A stretch of DNA of 64,000 bases from Clostridia bacterium (lineage in GTDB: Bacteria > Bacillota > Clostridia > Oscillospirales > CAG-272), in assembly GCA_017466445.1 (NCBI GenBank), contig JAFTUC010000021.1, positions 1 to 64,000 of the forward strand, read 5' to 3'. Under the pieces are notes generated by a model, which worked only from the letters and a program-made list of their open reading frames with translations, was not told where the DNA came from and did not search any database. Made by a program: the position numbers and the translations under genes. Of this stretch, positions 9,072-18,056 are shown in pieces; within the stretch, counting starts at the first letter, position 1; every line of letters begins with the position of its first letter.

Positions 9072-12000
9072 ATGAAAGCGGATATCTTAAAAAACAAAGC
9101 GCGTCAGACGGTATCGTTTGTTTTGGCGCTCGCTATGGTTATGAGTACTCTGCTTACCGTCAGTGCACCCGTTTTTTCTTCAGGAACCGATGAAGAAGGA
9201 TTTTCTCCGTATATAGCACTCGACGGTGAAAAAATAACCGTCCTTGAGCTCCTTGATGACGGAAAATACCGTATTGAAGCCATTTCCGAGACCGAGGCAG
9301 ACGGGTATCGCTGGCAGATAGAGGATCCTGCGAAGAATGACCGCTGGATCGATATCTCGGACGCTTACACGGATTATCTTTGGGTGACGCACGCGCTTGT
9401 GGGAAGCATGCTTGGCGGCGACGGATCAGCTAAGCTCAGGTGCAGGATGACTTTTGCCGGAACCGAGTGTTATACAGACACGCTAAGGGTGGTTGTCTCG
9501 GAAAATGTTGACTCCGCTCTTGCCTACGGTGATATTAGTGCACATATCTCTTCCGACTTTATAAATAAATTTTCTGCAAACGAGAACGACGGTTCTATCT
9601 GTACTATAGTTATAAATTATCTTTTTGACAATAACGCGATCGCGTTCGAGCCCTATGGAGCTTCGGTTGCCAGAGGCAGTGATTTTAAAGCTACGGTAAA
9701 CAGCCCCACTGTTGTAGGATACGCACCCTTCCGACGTGTCGGAGAGGATTACGTTGAGGCGAGCGTTGTTGAGATCGACCTTGTCAACGTTCAAGGCAAT
9801 CTGACCATCAACGTTATTTACGAGCCCGCGCTGGTCGACTTCTCGGTCCACCATCATCTCCAGAATCTTCTTGATGATGAGTATTCGGTGAATTATGACC
9901 TTATAACAAAAGGCAAGGCTATCACCGGAACTGTTGTCGATGACGGACTTGCGCTTACGGAAAAGGAGCTTCCCGGATTTAAGGCTCTGGCTTATGAAAA
10001 GCTCACGGTCGCCGCTGACGGAAGCACGGTCATAGAGATACGCTACGACAGAAATTACTATCTCGTTGATTTCGATATGGACGGGGGATACGGAAGTGAA
10101 CCGGTCTATACCAGATACGGTGCGACGGTCGGTGCCAACGATCCTATACGCCACGGATACGTTTTTGATGGGTGGGAGCTCGTTTCGTACGGCGATCAGA
10201 CGCCTACTGCGGAGCAAAGATCCAGATATGCACTTTCAAGCGGAGGAACGGTAGTCGTTCCCGATGCAAATCTTCGGTACAGAGCTCGCTGGATAACTCA
10301 GGAAACCACCTATACGATGGTGTTTTGGAAGGAAAATGCTAACGATAACGGATACAGCTATTGGGGATATCTTGATGGACTTGGAGCTATGTCCGGCTCG
10401 TATGTGAGCGGAGCGGATTATATCTCTCGGGTAGACGGAATCGACGATGAAGAGTATTTTACCTTCAATTCACAAAAAACCGAAAAGAACGTACTCGTTG
10501 AGGGCGACGGCTCGACCGTAGTTAATGTGTATTATACAAGAAATTATTACACACTTACGTTCAAGGCGACGGGCAAGTGTACTATAGTGCCAAATCATAC
10601 TCATGTCGATAGTTGCTATGAATTCGTTTGCGGACTTGGACACGTCCATACTGACGACTGTGTTTCGACCCTTGAGTGTACCGCAAAGGAGCATACGGTA
10701 CATACGTCCGAATGCCTCGTTTGCGGAAAGGAAGAGCACGTTCATGGCGAAGTAGGGTGTGACTGTAATAAGCGTGTGCATACGCATGCCGTTGATTGTT
10801 GGGATAATATAGGTTCACGGTACACTAACCTTAACAGAGCGCCTGCCGATCCGGAGGACGGACAGATATACCGCTCGGGCTCGAGGTATTATATTTATAT
10901 CAAGGGATCATGGTATCGCTATAACGGTTGGGGAGTATCCTCGGGCGACGTGGTCGACCCTTCGTGCTCGAGCGAGGAGCACACGCACGGAAGCGATTGC
11001 TCCTGCCTTGAAAATGAGCATACTCACTCGGATTCCTGCTATAGAGACGTTTTACATACTCATACCGATTCTTGCTACAGCTACTCCTGCGGTAAGGACG
11101 AGCATGTTCATGTGTCCGAGTGTAAGCGTCTTATTTGCCCTACTGTCGAAAATCATACTCACTCAAGTACCTGTACCTCGTCCGGCGGAACGAACACTGT
11201 CAAGGTGATTTACGCAAAGTATGAGCAGTCTCTTGAGGATATCTGGCCCATAAAGGACGATAACGGGAAGGTTTACGATGACGGACAACGTTGGAAGCCG
11301 TCGGGATCGACGTATTACGACCAGGTCCTTGTCTATATATCAAAAATGCCCCCCGATGACTTTACACTGACTCTCAACACTGCGGATTATAAGACCTATA
11401 TAATGAATTATTATAAGCAGGTGCTTCCGGGGGAAACGTATGACGTTGAGCATAATGAAAAGTACTATAAGCTCGATAATACTATCAAGGCGATATATAA
11501 CTATATAACCAAGGCAGAGGACTTTTTCGATATCGAGGGCTTTGTACAGGCGGGATCCGACCCTGCGTTTAAAAGCGACGGACAGATAACGACAGAGCAA
11601 TCGTCGCTGACGGTCAATTTCTATTACGACCGTATAACCGACCATTATCTGGATTTTAACAGTAACGGAACCGTGCTTGAGGATAAAAGCGTGCACGGTG
11701 TAATGTACGGGGCTTCGCTGGAGGAATATAACTTCGTGCCTCCGTATCCTTCAAACCTTGAGCCGAATGCCTATAAGTTCGGCGGCTGGTACACGTCTCC
11801 TATGTGCTTTGACGGAACCGAAGTCGATTGGTCGGCTCTGAAAAGTCCCGAAGGCGATCTGATGCTCTACGCGAAATGGGCACCGATAACGCATAACGTC
11901 CGTGTTTTCAAGGACGCTAATATGACCGAGCAGATCGGAGAGACTCAGATCGTTGACCATAAATCGTTTGCGTATGCGCCCACGGGTCACGTTACGAACG

Positions 12001-13664
12001 GAAATTACGTTTTTCAGGGATGGTTCTATCTTGATACGGTCAACGGAGTTCAGGTAGAAAAGGCGTTCGTCTTTAACGGTATCCCGGTTATCGAGGATAT
12101 GGATATTTACGCTAAGTGGAGCTCGCACGTGTCGGTCGGATATAGGATAAACTATAAGCTCTTTAATTCTGACGTCGACATAGCCGATCCTACTGTCGGT
12201 TCCACCATAGCCGGACATAATAAGACCTTTGACGCAAAGGCGGGAGATCAGCTTTATGCCGGATACCGCGAGGGATATTATCCTCTTACAAGCAGCCATA
12301 CCATAACGATGAGCGTTGACGGTGTGCGTGAATTTACATTCTACTACGTTTACGTCGAGTCGATGCCGTATAAGGTGCAGTATGTAAATTCCGATACAGG
12401 CGAAAAGCTATGCGAGGATAAGATAGTTTCGGATAATACGTTGTCTGTAATTACCGAGACCTTCGTGCGATTTGAGAAAATGATGCCCGATGCGTATCAG
12501 AAGCGGCTCGTTCTGTCGGCTGATAGTACTGATACTGATGACGACGGTGTTTTTGATTCCAACGTTATTACATTCTACTACAGTGCTGACGAAGAGCATG
12601 CATATTATAGGGTAGTTCACTATATCCGTAACATTTACGGCGATGCTTACAGAGAGTACAGATCAGAGGAAACGGTCGGCTTTATCGGAAGCTCTTACAC
12701 CGTTAATGCACTCACTCTTACGGGATTTGAATTTGACGGAGCAAAGACCAAGCTTAACGGAGTTGAAGCTCCGATAAGCGGAAGCACTATAAGCGTAACA
12801 CTTGGAGAAAACGGTCTGCTCATCGAGCTTTATTATGACAGAAAAAACTACGATTATACCGTAAGATACCTTGACAGTGTCACGTATAAGGAGCTTGCGC
12901 CCGAAAAGACGGGCTCGGGCGTCTTTGGGGCACAGGTGCTTGAATACGCTCTGCTACTTGAAGATATCGGGTACGAGCTTGTCAGCGACGGGCAGAAGGT
13001 GCATACCGTTTCGGCTAATTCCGAGCATAATATTATTGAATTTTACTATCAGGAAATGACGGTTGCGATAAAATATCAGATCGTAGGTCCTGACGGATGC
13101 GGAGCGCTGACTCAGTATTCGGCTAACCTTCTTGCAATAAGCGGTGTCCCGAACGGATCTGCACCGATAGTAAACGAGGGGTTTGTTTTCCTCGGCTGGT
13201 ACACTGATAAGGATTGTACCGATGCTGTCGACAGTAGTCTTGTCGATCCCGTAACGAACCGTCTTGTGCCTAAAAAGACAGGCGAGATATGGACACCCCG
13301 TACCTATTACGCAAAGTTTGCGGCGCCCGTGACTTCTCTTACGATAGTAACTAAATCAACGGCAACTGCCGATTCTTATCAGACGTTCCTTTTTAATATC
13401 AAGGGTAAGAAGGACACTGCTACCGAGAAGATCGATCTTACCGTTTCGATAGTGGGAAACGGATCTGTTACCGTCATAAAGCTTCCTACGGGTGATTATA
13501 CGGTAAAAGAGCTGATCGATTGGTCTTGGCGCTATGAAAACAACGATGACCTGAGAGAGGTAACGCTCGAATATAACGATGGCTCCAACCTGCTTGTCTA
13601 TGACAACAGCCGTGAAAACGGTAAATGGCTTGACGGAAACGCAGTTAGGGATAATCTTTTTTAA
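9072..13664 (+). CDS. Giant secreted adhesin with InlB/MucBP-type repeats and His/Cys-rich modules
   Basis: This 1530-residue protein has a classical signal peptide (VLALAMVMSTLLTVSAPVFS) and repeated beta modules ending in FYY or VYY, with FDGWELV, FGGWYTS, FQGWFYL and FLGWYTD marking InlB B-type (Listeria/Bacteroides) repeats and MucBP-like repeats between them. A region encoded at 10593-11180 is packed with H-x-H-x(3)-C motifs such as HTHVDSC and HTHTDSC. The C-terminal 110 residues resemble a Cna-B/pilin-type domain. There is no LPxTG anchor. AAAGGAGGGTG (9056-9066) supports ATG 9072 over TTG 9039. It sits between TasA-like genes, so it may be carried on or by the fibre. Confidence 0.85.
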   Translation: MKADILKNKARQTVSFVLALAMVMSTLLTVSAPVFSSGTDEEGFSPYIALDGEKITVLELLDDGKYRIEAISETEADGYRWQIEDPAKNDRWIDISDAYTDYLWVTHALVGSMLGGDGSAKLRCRMTFAGTECYTDTLRVVVSENVDSALAYGDISAHISSDFINKFSANENDGSICTIVINYLFDNNAIAFEPYGASVARGSDFKATVNSPTVVGYAPFRRVGEDYVEASVVEIDLVNVQGNLTINVIYEPALVDFSVHHHLQNLLDDEYSVNYDLITKGKAITGTVVDDGLALTEKELPGFKALAYEKLTVAADGSTVIEIRYDRNYYLVDFDMDGGYGSEPVYTRYGATVGANDPIRHGYVFDGWELVSYGDQTPTAEQRSRYALSSGGTVVVPDANLRYRARWITQETTYTMVFWKENANDNGYSYWGYLDGLGAMSGSYVSGADYISRVDGIDDEEYFTFNSQKTEKNVLVEGDGSTVVNVYYTRNYYTLTFKATGKCTIVPNHTHVDSCYEFVCGLGHVHTDDCVSTLECTAKEHTVHTSECLVCGKEEHVHGEVGCDCNKRVHTHAVDCWDNIGSRYTNLNRAPADPEDGQIYRSGSRYYIYIKGSWYRYNGWGVSSGDVVDPSCSSEEHTHGSDCSCLENEHTHSDSCYRDVLHTHTDSCYSYSCGKDEHVHVSECKRLICPTVENHTHSSTCTSSGGTNTVKVIYAKYEQSLEDIWPIKDDNGKVYDDGQRWKPSGSTYYDQVLVYISKMPPDDFTLTLNTADYKTYIMNYYKQVLPGETYDVEHNEKYYKLDNTIKAIYNYITKAEDFFDIEGFVQAGSDPAFKSDGQITTEQSSLTVNFYYDRITDHYLDFNSNGTVLEDKSVHGVMYGASLEEYNFVPPYPSNLEPNAYKFGGWYTSPMCFDGTEVDWSALKSPEGDLMLYAKWAPITHNVRVFKDANMTEQIGETQIVDHKSFAYAPTGHVTNGNYVFQGWFYLDTVNGVQVEKAFVFNGIPVIEDMDIYAKWSSHVSVGYRINYKLFNSDVDIADPTVGSTIAGHNKTFDAKAGDQLYAGYREGYYPLTSSHTITMSVDGVREFTFYYVYVESMPYKVQYVNSDTGEKLCEDKIVSDNTLSVITETFVRFEKMMPDAYQKRLVLSADSTDTDDDGVFDSNVITFYYSADEEHAYYRVVHYIRNIYGDAYREYRSEETVGFIGSSYTVNALTLTGFEFDGAKTKLNGVEAPISGSTISVTLGENGLLIELYYDRKNYDYTVRYLDSVTYKELAPEKTGSGVFGAQVLEYALLLEDIGYELVSDGQKVHTVSANSEHNIIEFYYQEMTVAIKYQIVGPDGCGALTQYSANLLAISGVPNGSAPIVNEGFVFLGWYTDKDCTDAVDSSLVDPVTNRLVPKKTGEIWTPRTYYAKFAAPVTSLTIVTKSTATADSYQTFLFNIKGKKDTATEKIDLTVSIVGNGSVTVIKLPTGDYTVKELIDWSWRYENNDDLREVTLEYNDGSNLLVYDNSRENGKWLDGNAVRDNLF

Positions 13665-13686
13665 AATTCCTTAGGAGGCAATGAAA

Positions 13687-14244
13687 ATGATCCCGTTTTT
13701 TAAAACAATCACTAAAAAAATCATAATCGTTATTGCCATCGCGGGAGTAGTTGGTGCAGCAACCGTCTGTGGAATTTGGGCATATCTCGCTTCGAGACCC
13801 GATCCGATTACCAATGAATTTGTGCCTGCCAATGTTTCCTGCGAAATCGATGAGACCTTTGAAAATGGGGTTAAGAGCGATGTTTCGATCCGTAATACGG
13901 GTAACGTGCCTGCTTATATAAGGGCGATTGTTGTAGTAAATTTCCAAAATTCAAACGGCGAGGTCCTTGCGACTGCCCCTGAGGAGGGAAAGGATTATAC
14001 CGTTATATGGGCAAAGAGTGGCTGGATCAAGGGCTCTGACGGCTTTTGGTACTATTCGAGTGCGGTGGCACCCGGCAAAAATACGACCGACCTTATCGAA
14101 TCGGCCGGCGTGATCACTGCTCCCGAATCGTTTGCTCTTAATATCCGTGTGATCGCTTCTGCGATCCAGGCGGAGCCTGCAGAGGCTGTCAATCAGGCTT
14201 GGAATGTTTCCGTATCAAACGGAATACTCATTCCGGATAGATAA
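13687..14244 (+). CDS. TasA/camelysin-like secreted fibre protein 4
   Basis: This 185-residue protein ends the operon. It has a membrane segment followed by AYLASRPDPITNEFVPANVSCEI, cut here as AYLASRP and NEFVPANV, which matches the SipW-dependent N-terminal pattern. The turn SIRNTGNVPAYIRAIVVV is typical of TasA/CalY bodies. AGGAGG (13673-13678) lies 8 bases before ATG 13687 but only 2 before ATG 13681, so the second ATG is preferred. A terminator follows directly. Confidence 0.85.
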   Translation: MIPFFKTITKKIIIVIAIAGVVGAATVCGIWAYLASRPDPITNEFVPANVSCEIDETFENGVKSDVSIRNTGNVPAYIRAIVVVNFQNSNGEVLATAPEEGKDYTVIWAKSGWIKGSDGFWYYSSAVAPGKNTTDLIESAGVITAPESFALNIRVIASAIQAEPAEAVNQAWNVSVSNGILIPDR

Positions 14245-14248
14245 AATC

Positions 14249-14282
14249 AAAGCGCTCAAAGTTAGTCTTGAGCGCTTTTTAT
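14249..14282 (+). terminator. Terminator of the fibre operon
   Basis: An 11-bp perfect stem (14249-14259 with 14268-14278) is followed by T residues, 4 bases after the last TasA-like gene. Confidence 0.9.
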
Positions 14283-14291
14283 CAATATATG

Positions 14292-14320
14292 TTGAAAATC
14301 CTATAAACGTGTGATATAAT
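14292..14320 (+). promoter_or_regulatory. Promoter with extended -10
   Basis: TTGAAA (14292-14297), 17 bases, TATAAT (14315-14320), with TGA directly before the -10. It precedes the methyltransferase-like gene. Confidence 0.75.
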
Positions 14321-14361
14321 TTATCATATGATACTTTCGTATAGGTGAAAGGAGAACTCAT

Positions 14362-15027
14362 ATGAGGCTTGCGTGTAACGCACTTGTAAAATTTATGCTT
14401 GGGCTTGCCTTTGTCGGAGCGCTGATCTTTCTGCCGGCGGGAAGTCTCGATTATACAAACGGATGGCTTTTTATCGGACTTTTGTTCGTTCCGATGCTGA
14501 TACTCGGTACGGTTCTTTTGATAAAGTCTCCCGAGCTGCTTGAAAAACGCCTTGATGCTAAGGAAAAAGAGAAAACACAAAGGGGAGTTGTCGCTGTGAC
14601 GGGACTTTTCTTCGTTGTGGGATTTGTCGTTGCGGGTCTCGATTTTCGATTCGGCTGGTCGGAAATGCCGTACTGGGTCGTGACGGCAGCTTCGGCAGTA
14701 CTGCTCGTATCTTACGCGCTCTATGCCGAGGTCATGCGTGAAAACGCATATCTTTCAAGAAATATCGAGGTGCAGCGCGGTCAAAGGGTGATCGATACGG
14801 GACTTTATTCTGTCGTCCGACATCCGATGTACGCAGTGACCGTGTGGCTCTTTCTTTCGATCCCGCTCGTGCTCGGGTCGTGGTGGTCGCTTCTTTGCTT
14901 TTTGCCCTACGTTTTTCTGATCGCTGTTCGTATACAAAACGAGGAAAAGGTCCTCGAAGAAGGACTCGACGGATATTCGGAATATAAAAAGCGCGTAAAA
15001 TATCGGATCCTTCCGTTTGTTTGGTGA
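14362..15027 (+). CDS. Isoprenylcysteine carboxyl methyltransferase (ICMT)-like membrane protein
   Basis: This 221-residue integral membrane protein has about five membrane helices and the C-terminal signature of the ICMT/PEMT fold: VIDTGLYSVVRHPMYA, then RIQNEEKVLEE and YSEYKKRVKYRILPF. In this family the RHP and paired Glu residues bind S-adenosylmethionine. Bacterial members methylate lipids or unknown small molecules, because prenylated cysteine proteins are absent; the substrate cannot be told here. It is a single gene with its own promoter and AAAGGAGAA before the ATG. Confidence 0.85.
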   Translation: MRLACNALVKFMLGLAFVGALIFLPAGSLDYTNGWLFIGLLFVPMLILGTVLLIKSPELLEKRLDAKEKEKTQRGVVAVTGLFFVVGFVVAGLDFRFGWSEMPYWVVTAASAVLLVSYALYAEVMRENAYLSRNIEVQRGQRVIDTGLYSVVRHPMYAVTVWLFLSIPLVLGSWWSLLCFLPYVFLIAVRIQNEEKVLEEGLDGYSEYKKRVKYRILPFVW

Positions 15028-15153
15028 ATATGGAAATAAAACGGGGCAAGGATCAATTACCCGACAGTTACGGCAGGGCACCGAGACAAAATAGCTTGAT
15101 ATGAAATTTTTGTTGTAAGCTTAAGTTTTTTTAATATTTTTTGTTTTTATTAC

Positions 15154-15183
15154 TTGACAAATCAAAGGGCCATGTGGTATAAT
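15154..15183 (+). promoter_or_regulatory. Consensus sigma-A promoter
   Basis: A perfect TTGACA (15154-15159) and perfect TATAAT (15178-15183) are separated by 18 bases. It lies about 90-190 bases upstream of the HNH endonuclease, depending on the true start. The leader contains a five-codon open frame (ATG 15257) overlapping the first possible start. Confidence 0.75.
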
Positions 15184-15271
15184 ACAGAGAATGCAACAAA
15201 ACTGAATATTTTCGGAGCTTTTCGAAAACTAACCGATTAATCTTCTGAAATGCTATTATGAGGATTGCCCT

Positions 15272-16291
15272 TTGAGGCTTATAGCGATAGGTCGCCCTAT
15301 GGTCGGTTACATGCTTTTGTTGGATTCATTTCATCGCCGGAGGAAAAGATATCTTTCCGCAAATAGTATAATGAAGATATCAAATGAAAACATGGACCTA
15401 AACAGAGAAACCGCTATGCGGCTTTGGAATAAGTCTTTTGGCAAGAATACGAAGGCTATCGATTTTGCCGGACGGACTATGGCCAAGGGTGCATACAATG
15501 ACCGCAACAGCGAATTTGGCTGGAACGTAGATCACATCCTTCCTCAAAGCAAGGGTGGAGCTACCGCAGACTACAATTTGGTCTGTTGCCACATCAGTAC
15601 AAACGATGAAAAGGCTGACAGATTCCCGTGCTTTAATGCTAACGGGATCGCTTTTGAGATCGTTAAGGTGCAAAATCATTACGAGATCAGGGCAAAGGAT
15701 GAGGAACATCCTAACGAGTCTCTGAATTATTATGATTCAGCATCGGGCATCAGGTTCTTTAAAACTCTTAAGAGGATCCAAAGTAAAGAACGCTTTGTCG
15801 GAACTGTATTTATTAAGCTGCGTGAGATCACCAATACGGCAGTTATCGACTTTATCGACTGTATGTTAGAAAAAGAGTACATTTCGGTAGAGAGTTGCTT
15901 TACACGTAGGAGGGATGTCGTGATTATAGCTCGAAACAACTACATGCCGCTGAAGGGGGATGTTGCCGGGCTGCTCGATAAGTGTGTTTTGTTAAATACA
16001 TACCTTGGCGGATATTTTGAGCCGCGAGGATATGTAAAAGGGTTTGATATTTACTTTAGAATTGATGCTTTCGATGATAATTTTTCAATGTATGAAAATT
16101 TGGATGTTGTCAATTCCGATGCAGTATCGCGCGCGAATTATCATAACTCTTTGTTTGTAAACGATCTTGTTCTCGAAAATACAGAAGCAGGCGATAAGGT
16201 AACTCGTAAAGCTAATTCCGAGTATACTGAATACAACTTTGTGCTTACAAAGCTGTCTGAAAATTTAAAAAAGGAGGTAAACGGAAAATAA
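15272..16291 (+). CDS. HNH endonuclease domain protein
   Basis: This protein carries an HNH nuclease motif, WNVDHILPQSKGG followed by DYNLVCCH and NDEKAD, which would bind one metal ion and nick or cut DNA. The motif sits in the first third; residues after about 150 are unrecognised. The start is uncertain. TTG 15272 has AGGA upstream but gives an unusual N-terminus. ATG 15371 begins MKISNENMDLNRETAMRLW, which looks more natural, but its only GGAGG is about 25 bases upstream. No restriction methylase, phage or transposon gene adjoins it. Housekeeping, defence or homing roles are all open. Confidence 0.75.
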   Translation: MRLIAIGRPMVGYMLLLDSFHRRRKRYLSANSIMKISNENMDLNRETAMRLWNKSFGKNTKAIDFAGRTMAKGAYNDRNSEFGWNVDHILPQSKGGATADYNLVCCHISTNDEKADRFPCFNANGIAFEIVKVQNHYEIRAKDEEHPNESLNYYDSASGIRFFKTLKRIQSKERFVGTVFIKLREITNTAVIDFIDCMLEKEYISVESCFTRRRDVVIIARNNYMPLKGDVAGLLDKCVLLNTYLGGYFEPRGYVKGFDIYFRIDAFDDNFSMYENLDVVNSDAVSRANYHNSLFVNDLVLENTEAGDKVTRKANSEYTEYNFVLTKLSENLKKEVNGK

Positions 16292-16320
16292 GGTGTCTTT
16301 AACCTCCATGATGAGATAAT

Positions 16321-16362
16321 AAAGGAGAATGACGGGCGACAGTCACTCTCCTTTTGTTTTTT
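16321..16362 (+). terminator. Terminator between convergent genes
   Basis: AAAGGAGA (16321-16328) pairs with TCTCCTTT, extended inward by TGAC/GTCA, and is followed by TTTTGTTTTTT. It ends the HNH gene and touches the 3' end of the convergent DUF6512 gene. Confidence 0.75.
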
Positions 16363-16885
16363 ATACCCCAAACTCTCCCGTTATCGGATCCTCGAATATT
16401 CCGATCTCGGGCGTTTTGAAGGTGAATATCACGAAAAAAACGGCAATTAGTAAGAGAATGGAAGCGGCGATTTTCGGATGAGCGCATTTTACGTCGCCTT
16501 TTTTGAATCTCAACGCTTCGTATATATAGACTATGGCTGCCGAAACGAAGAAGATGGCGATGTTTATCCAGTCGGGAGACGTCCCTATAACTCCGTTGTA
16601 GGTGTAAAATATAACGGGTATCAGAAACAGTCCGAGAAGGATGCCGCGAAGCTTTACGCACCAGAAATCTCCCCTTTCTTTAAAGAAAAGGCTTTGGACA
16701 AAGGCGTAAGCGAGCATTGGAAAGAAGAGGAGCTTCATGTGCTCCCACGTCGATTCGTTGACACCCGAAAAGGGCGCCGCAAGCGGCGATCTGTCCGTCC
16801 ATTCGTATAAAAAATGAAGAAGCGTTCCGCCGAGTGTGCTGACTCCGAAGCCGATCAGCTGCCAAATTCCTATAGATCTTTTCAT
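16361..16885 (-). CDS. DUF6512-family membrane protein
   Basis: This 174-residue membrane protein has about five hydrophobic helices. GGTLLHFLYEW near the N-terminus and VNESTWEHMKLLFFP match the conserved core that I associate with DUF6512 proteins of Clostridia. Function is unknown. It is a single gene, convergent with the HNH gene and divergent from the gene at 16995. Confidence 0.75.
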   Translation of the reverse strand: MKRSIGIWQLIGFGVSTLGGTLLHFLYEWTDRSPLAAPFSGVNESTWEHMKLLFFPMLAYAFVQSLFFKERGDFWCVKLRGILLGLFLIPVIFYTYNGVIGTSPDWINIAIFFVSAAIVYIYEALRFKKGDVKCAHPKIAASILLLIAVFFVIFTFKTPEIGIFEDPITGEFGV

Positions 16886-16934
16886 AATGTCACCTGTATT
16901 TATAACTTGTTTACGAGTATTTAAAAAATCACTG

Positions 16935-16963
16935 TTGAAAAAGCTCTTCCGTTGTGATATACT
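16935..16963 (+). promoter_or_regulatory. Promoter with extended -10
   Basis: TTGAAA (16935-16940), 17 bases, TATACT (16958-16963), with TGA before the -10. It drives the single-pass membrane protein gene. Confidence 0.7.
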
Positions 16964-16994
16964 TTTTGTAAAGTAAGCGAAAGGAATGCTTTTT

Positions 16995-17813
16995 ATGGAG
17001 AAAATGGAAGATCTTGAAAAGGATGAGGATAATCAGGATCAGCCCTACGTCGATCCGGACGAGATAAAGCGCCCTACATCCTTCCTTAGATGGATAGAAA
17101 ATTATTGGTATCATTACAAATGGCATACGATAGTCGGTGCGTTTTTTGCGATACTTCTGATATCTCTTATAACTCAGATCGCGTCAAAGGAAAAATACGA
17201 TCTTCGTATCATGTTTTCGGGAGATCTGAAGGTCGATATTGAAAACTCCGATATGCTGGTACGCCTTCCCGATGCCACTGCAGGTATAAGTGAGGCGTTT
17301 GAGCAGCTTATGACCGAGGATTATAACGGCGACGGCAAGAAGAACGCTATGACCTACGGTGAGCGTCTCATATCCCCGGAGCGCCAAAAGGAGCTTCTTC
17401 AGGAGGCTAAGGACAAGAGTGTTGAGACTAACGAGCATTGGGTCTTTCTGTACAGCGCGAACGATTATAACGATTCGATCGAAAGGAGTCAGACCCTTCT
17501 CATTACGGGCGAGGCAATAATATGCCTTATGGACTCGCATAGCTACGAGCTTTATTCAAAGCAGTCGATGTTCGCAAGACTTGAGGATGTTCTCGGATAT
17601 AAGCCGGAGGAAGCGTCGGATGAGTACTCTGTCCTTCTTAAGAAGACCGAATTCGGAGAATTCTTTGCCGAGAATTTTGAAATGCTTCCCGACGATACCC
17701 GACTTTGTATACGCAAAAAGGCTACGGTGGGCGTCGGAAAGAAATTCGATAAGGTCTACGATGCGAACGTAGACGTTTTCAAAAAAGTATTTGCCTTCAG
17801 CGCAGGAAATTAA
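16995..17813 (+). CDS. Unknown single-pass membrane protein with extracellular domain
   Basis: This 272-residue protein has an acidic cytoplasmic start (about 1-30), an aromatic stretch NYWYHYKWHT, one membrane helix at about residues 44-63 and an extracellular domain of about 205 residues. I do not recognise the family. The region TEDYNGDGKKNAM has a calcium-loop-like DxNxDG pattern, but a single copy is weak evidence. ATG 16995 is preferred because AAAGGA (16980-16985) lies 9 bases before it and directly abuts the earlier ATG at 16986. Its end overlaps the convergent small gene by 17 bases. Confidence 0.8.
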   Translation: MEKMEDLEKDEDNQDQPYVDPDEIKRPTSFLRWIENYWYHYKWHTIVGAFFAILLISLITQIASKEKYDLRIMFSGDLKVDIENSDMLVRLPDATAGISEAFEQLMTEDYNGDGKKNAMTYGERLISPERQKELLQEAKDKSVETNEHWVFLYSANDYNDSIERSQTLLITGEAIICLMDSHSYELYSKQSMFARLEDVLGYKPEEASDEYSVLLKKTEFGEFFAENFEMLPDDTRLCIRKKATVGVGKKFDKVYDANVDVFKKVFAFSAGN

Positions 17814-18006
17814 ATGGCACGAGTCCCGATATTCTTTTCGGCAGAGTGTCGGTCATAAACGCAGTCTTTAATAAAAGCCTTTCGAGCGCTCCCGAATCTA
17901 TCAGGACACTAAGCACAAGGACTGCGCTGAAAGTAAGAAGCAAAAAACCGAAAAAACCGACCGAAAGCCTTGTTCCAAAATTATTATCTTTGCTTTTTTT
18001 AGACAT
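17797..18006 (-). CDS. Small unknown membrane protein downstream of gpr
   Basis: This 69-residue protein has a basic N-terminus (MSKKSKDN) and one membrane helix (about 18-38). A good GAAGGGAG ribosome binding site lies before the ATG, but it is part of a hairpin. In many spore formers gpr is followed by spoIIP, whose N-terminus is also a single helix, yet no amidase domain follows here. It could be a remnant of such a gene or an independent small protein; both are inference. Confidence 0.5.
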   Translation of the reverse strand: MSKKSKDNNFGTRLSVGFFGFLLLTFSAVLVLSVLIDSGALERLLLKTAFMTDTLPKRISGLVPFNFLR

Positions 18007-18015
18007 TTTACCGCT

Positions 18016-18050
18016 CCCTTCGGAAATATATTAAATTATATTCCGAAGGG
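18016..18050 (-). promoter_or_regulatory. Hairpin that would cover a ribosome binding site
   Basis: Ten bases at 18016-18025 are perfectly complementary to 18041-18050, with more A-T pairs inside. On the minus strand the downstream arm contains GAAGGG of the ribosome binding site for the 69-residue gene. No T-tract follows, so a translational or RNA-stability role fits better than termination. Confidence 0.6.
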
Positions 18051-18056
18051 GCGATA

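Noticed and set aside
15531..15640. HNH motif as part of a Cas9 or group II intron protein
   Set aside because: The protein is far too short for Cas9, has no RuvC motif, and no reverse transcriptase or intron RNA structure was seen.
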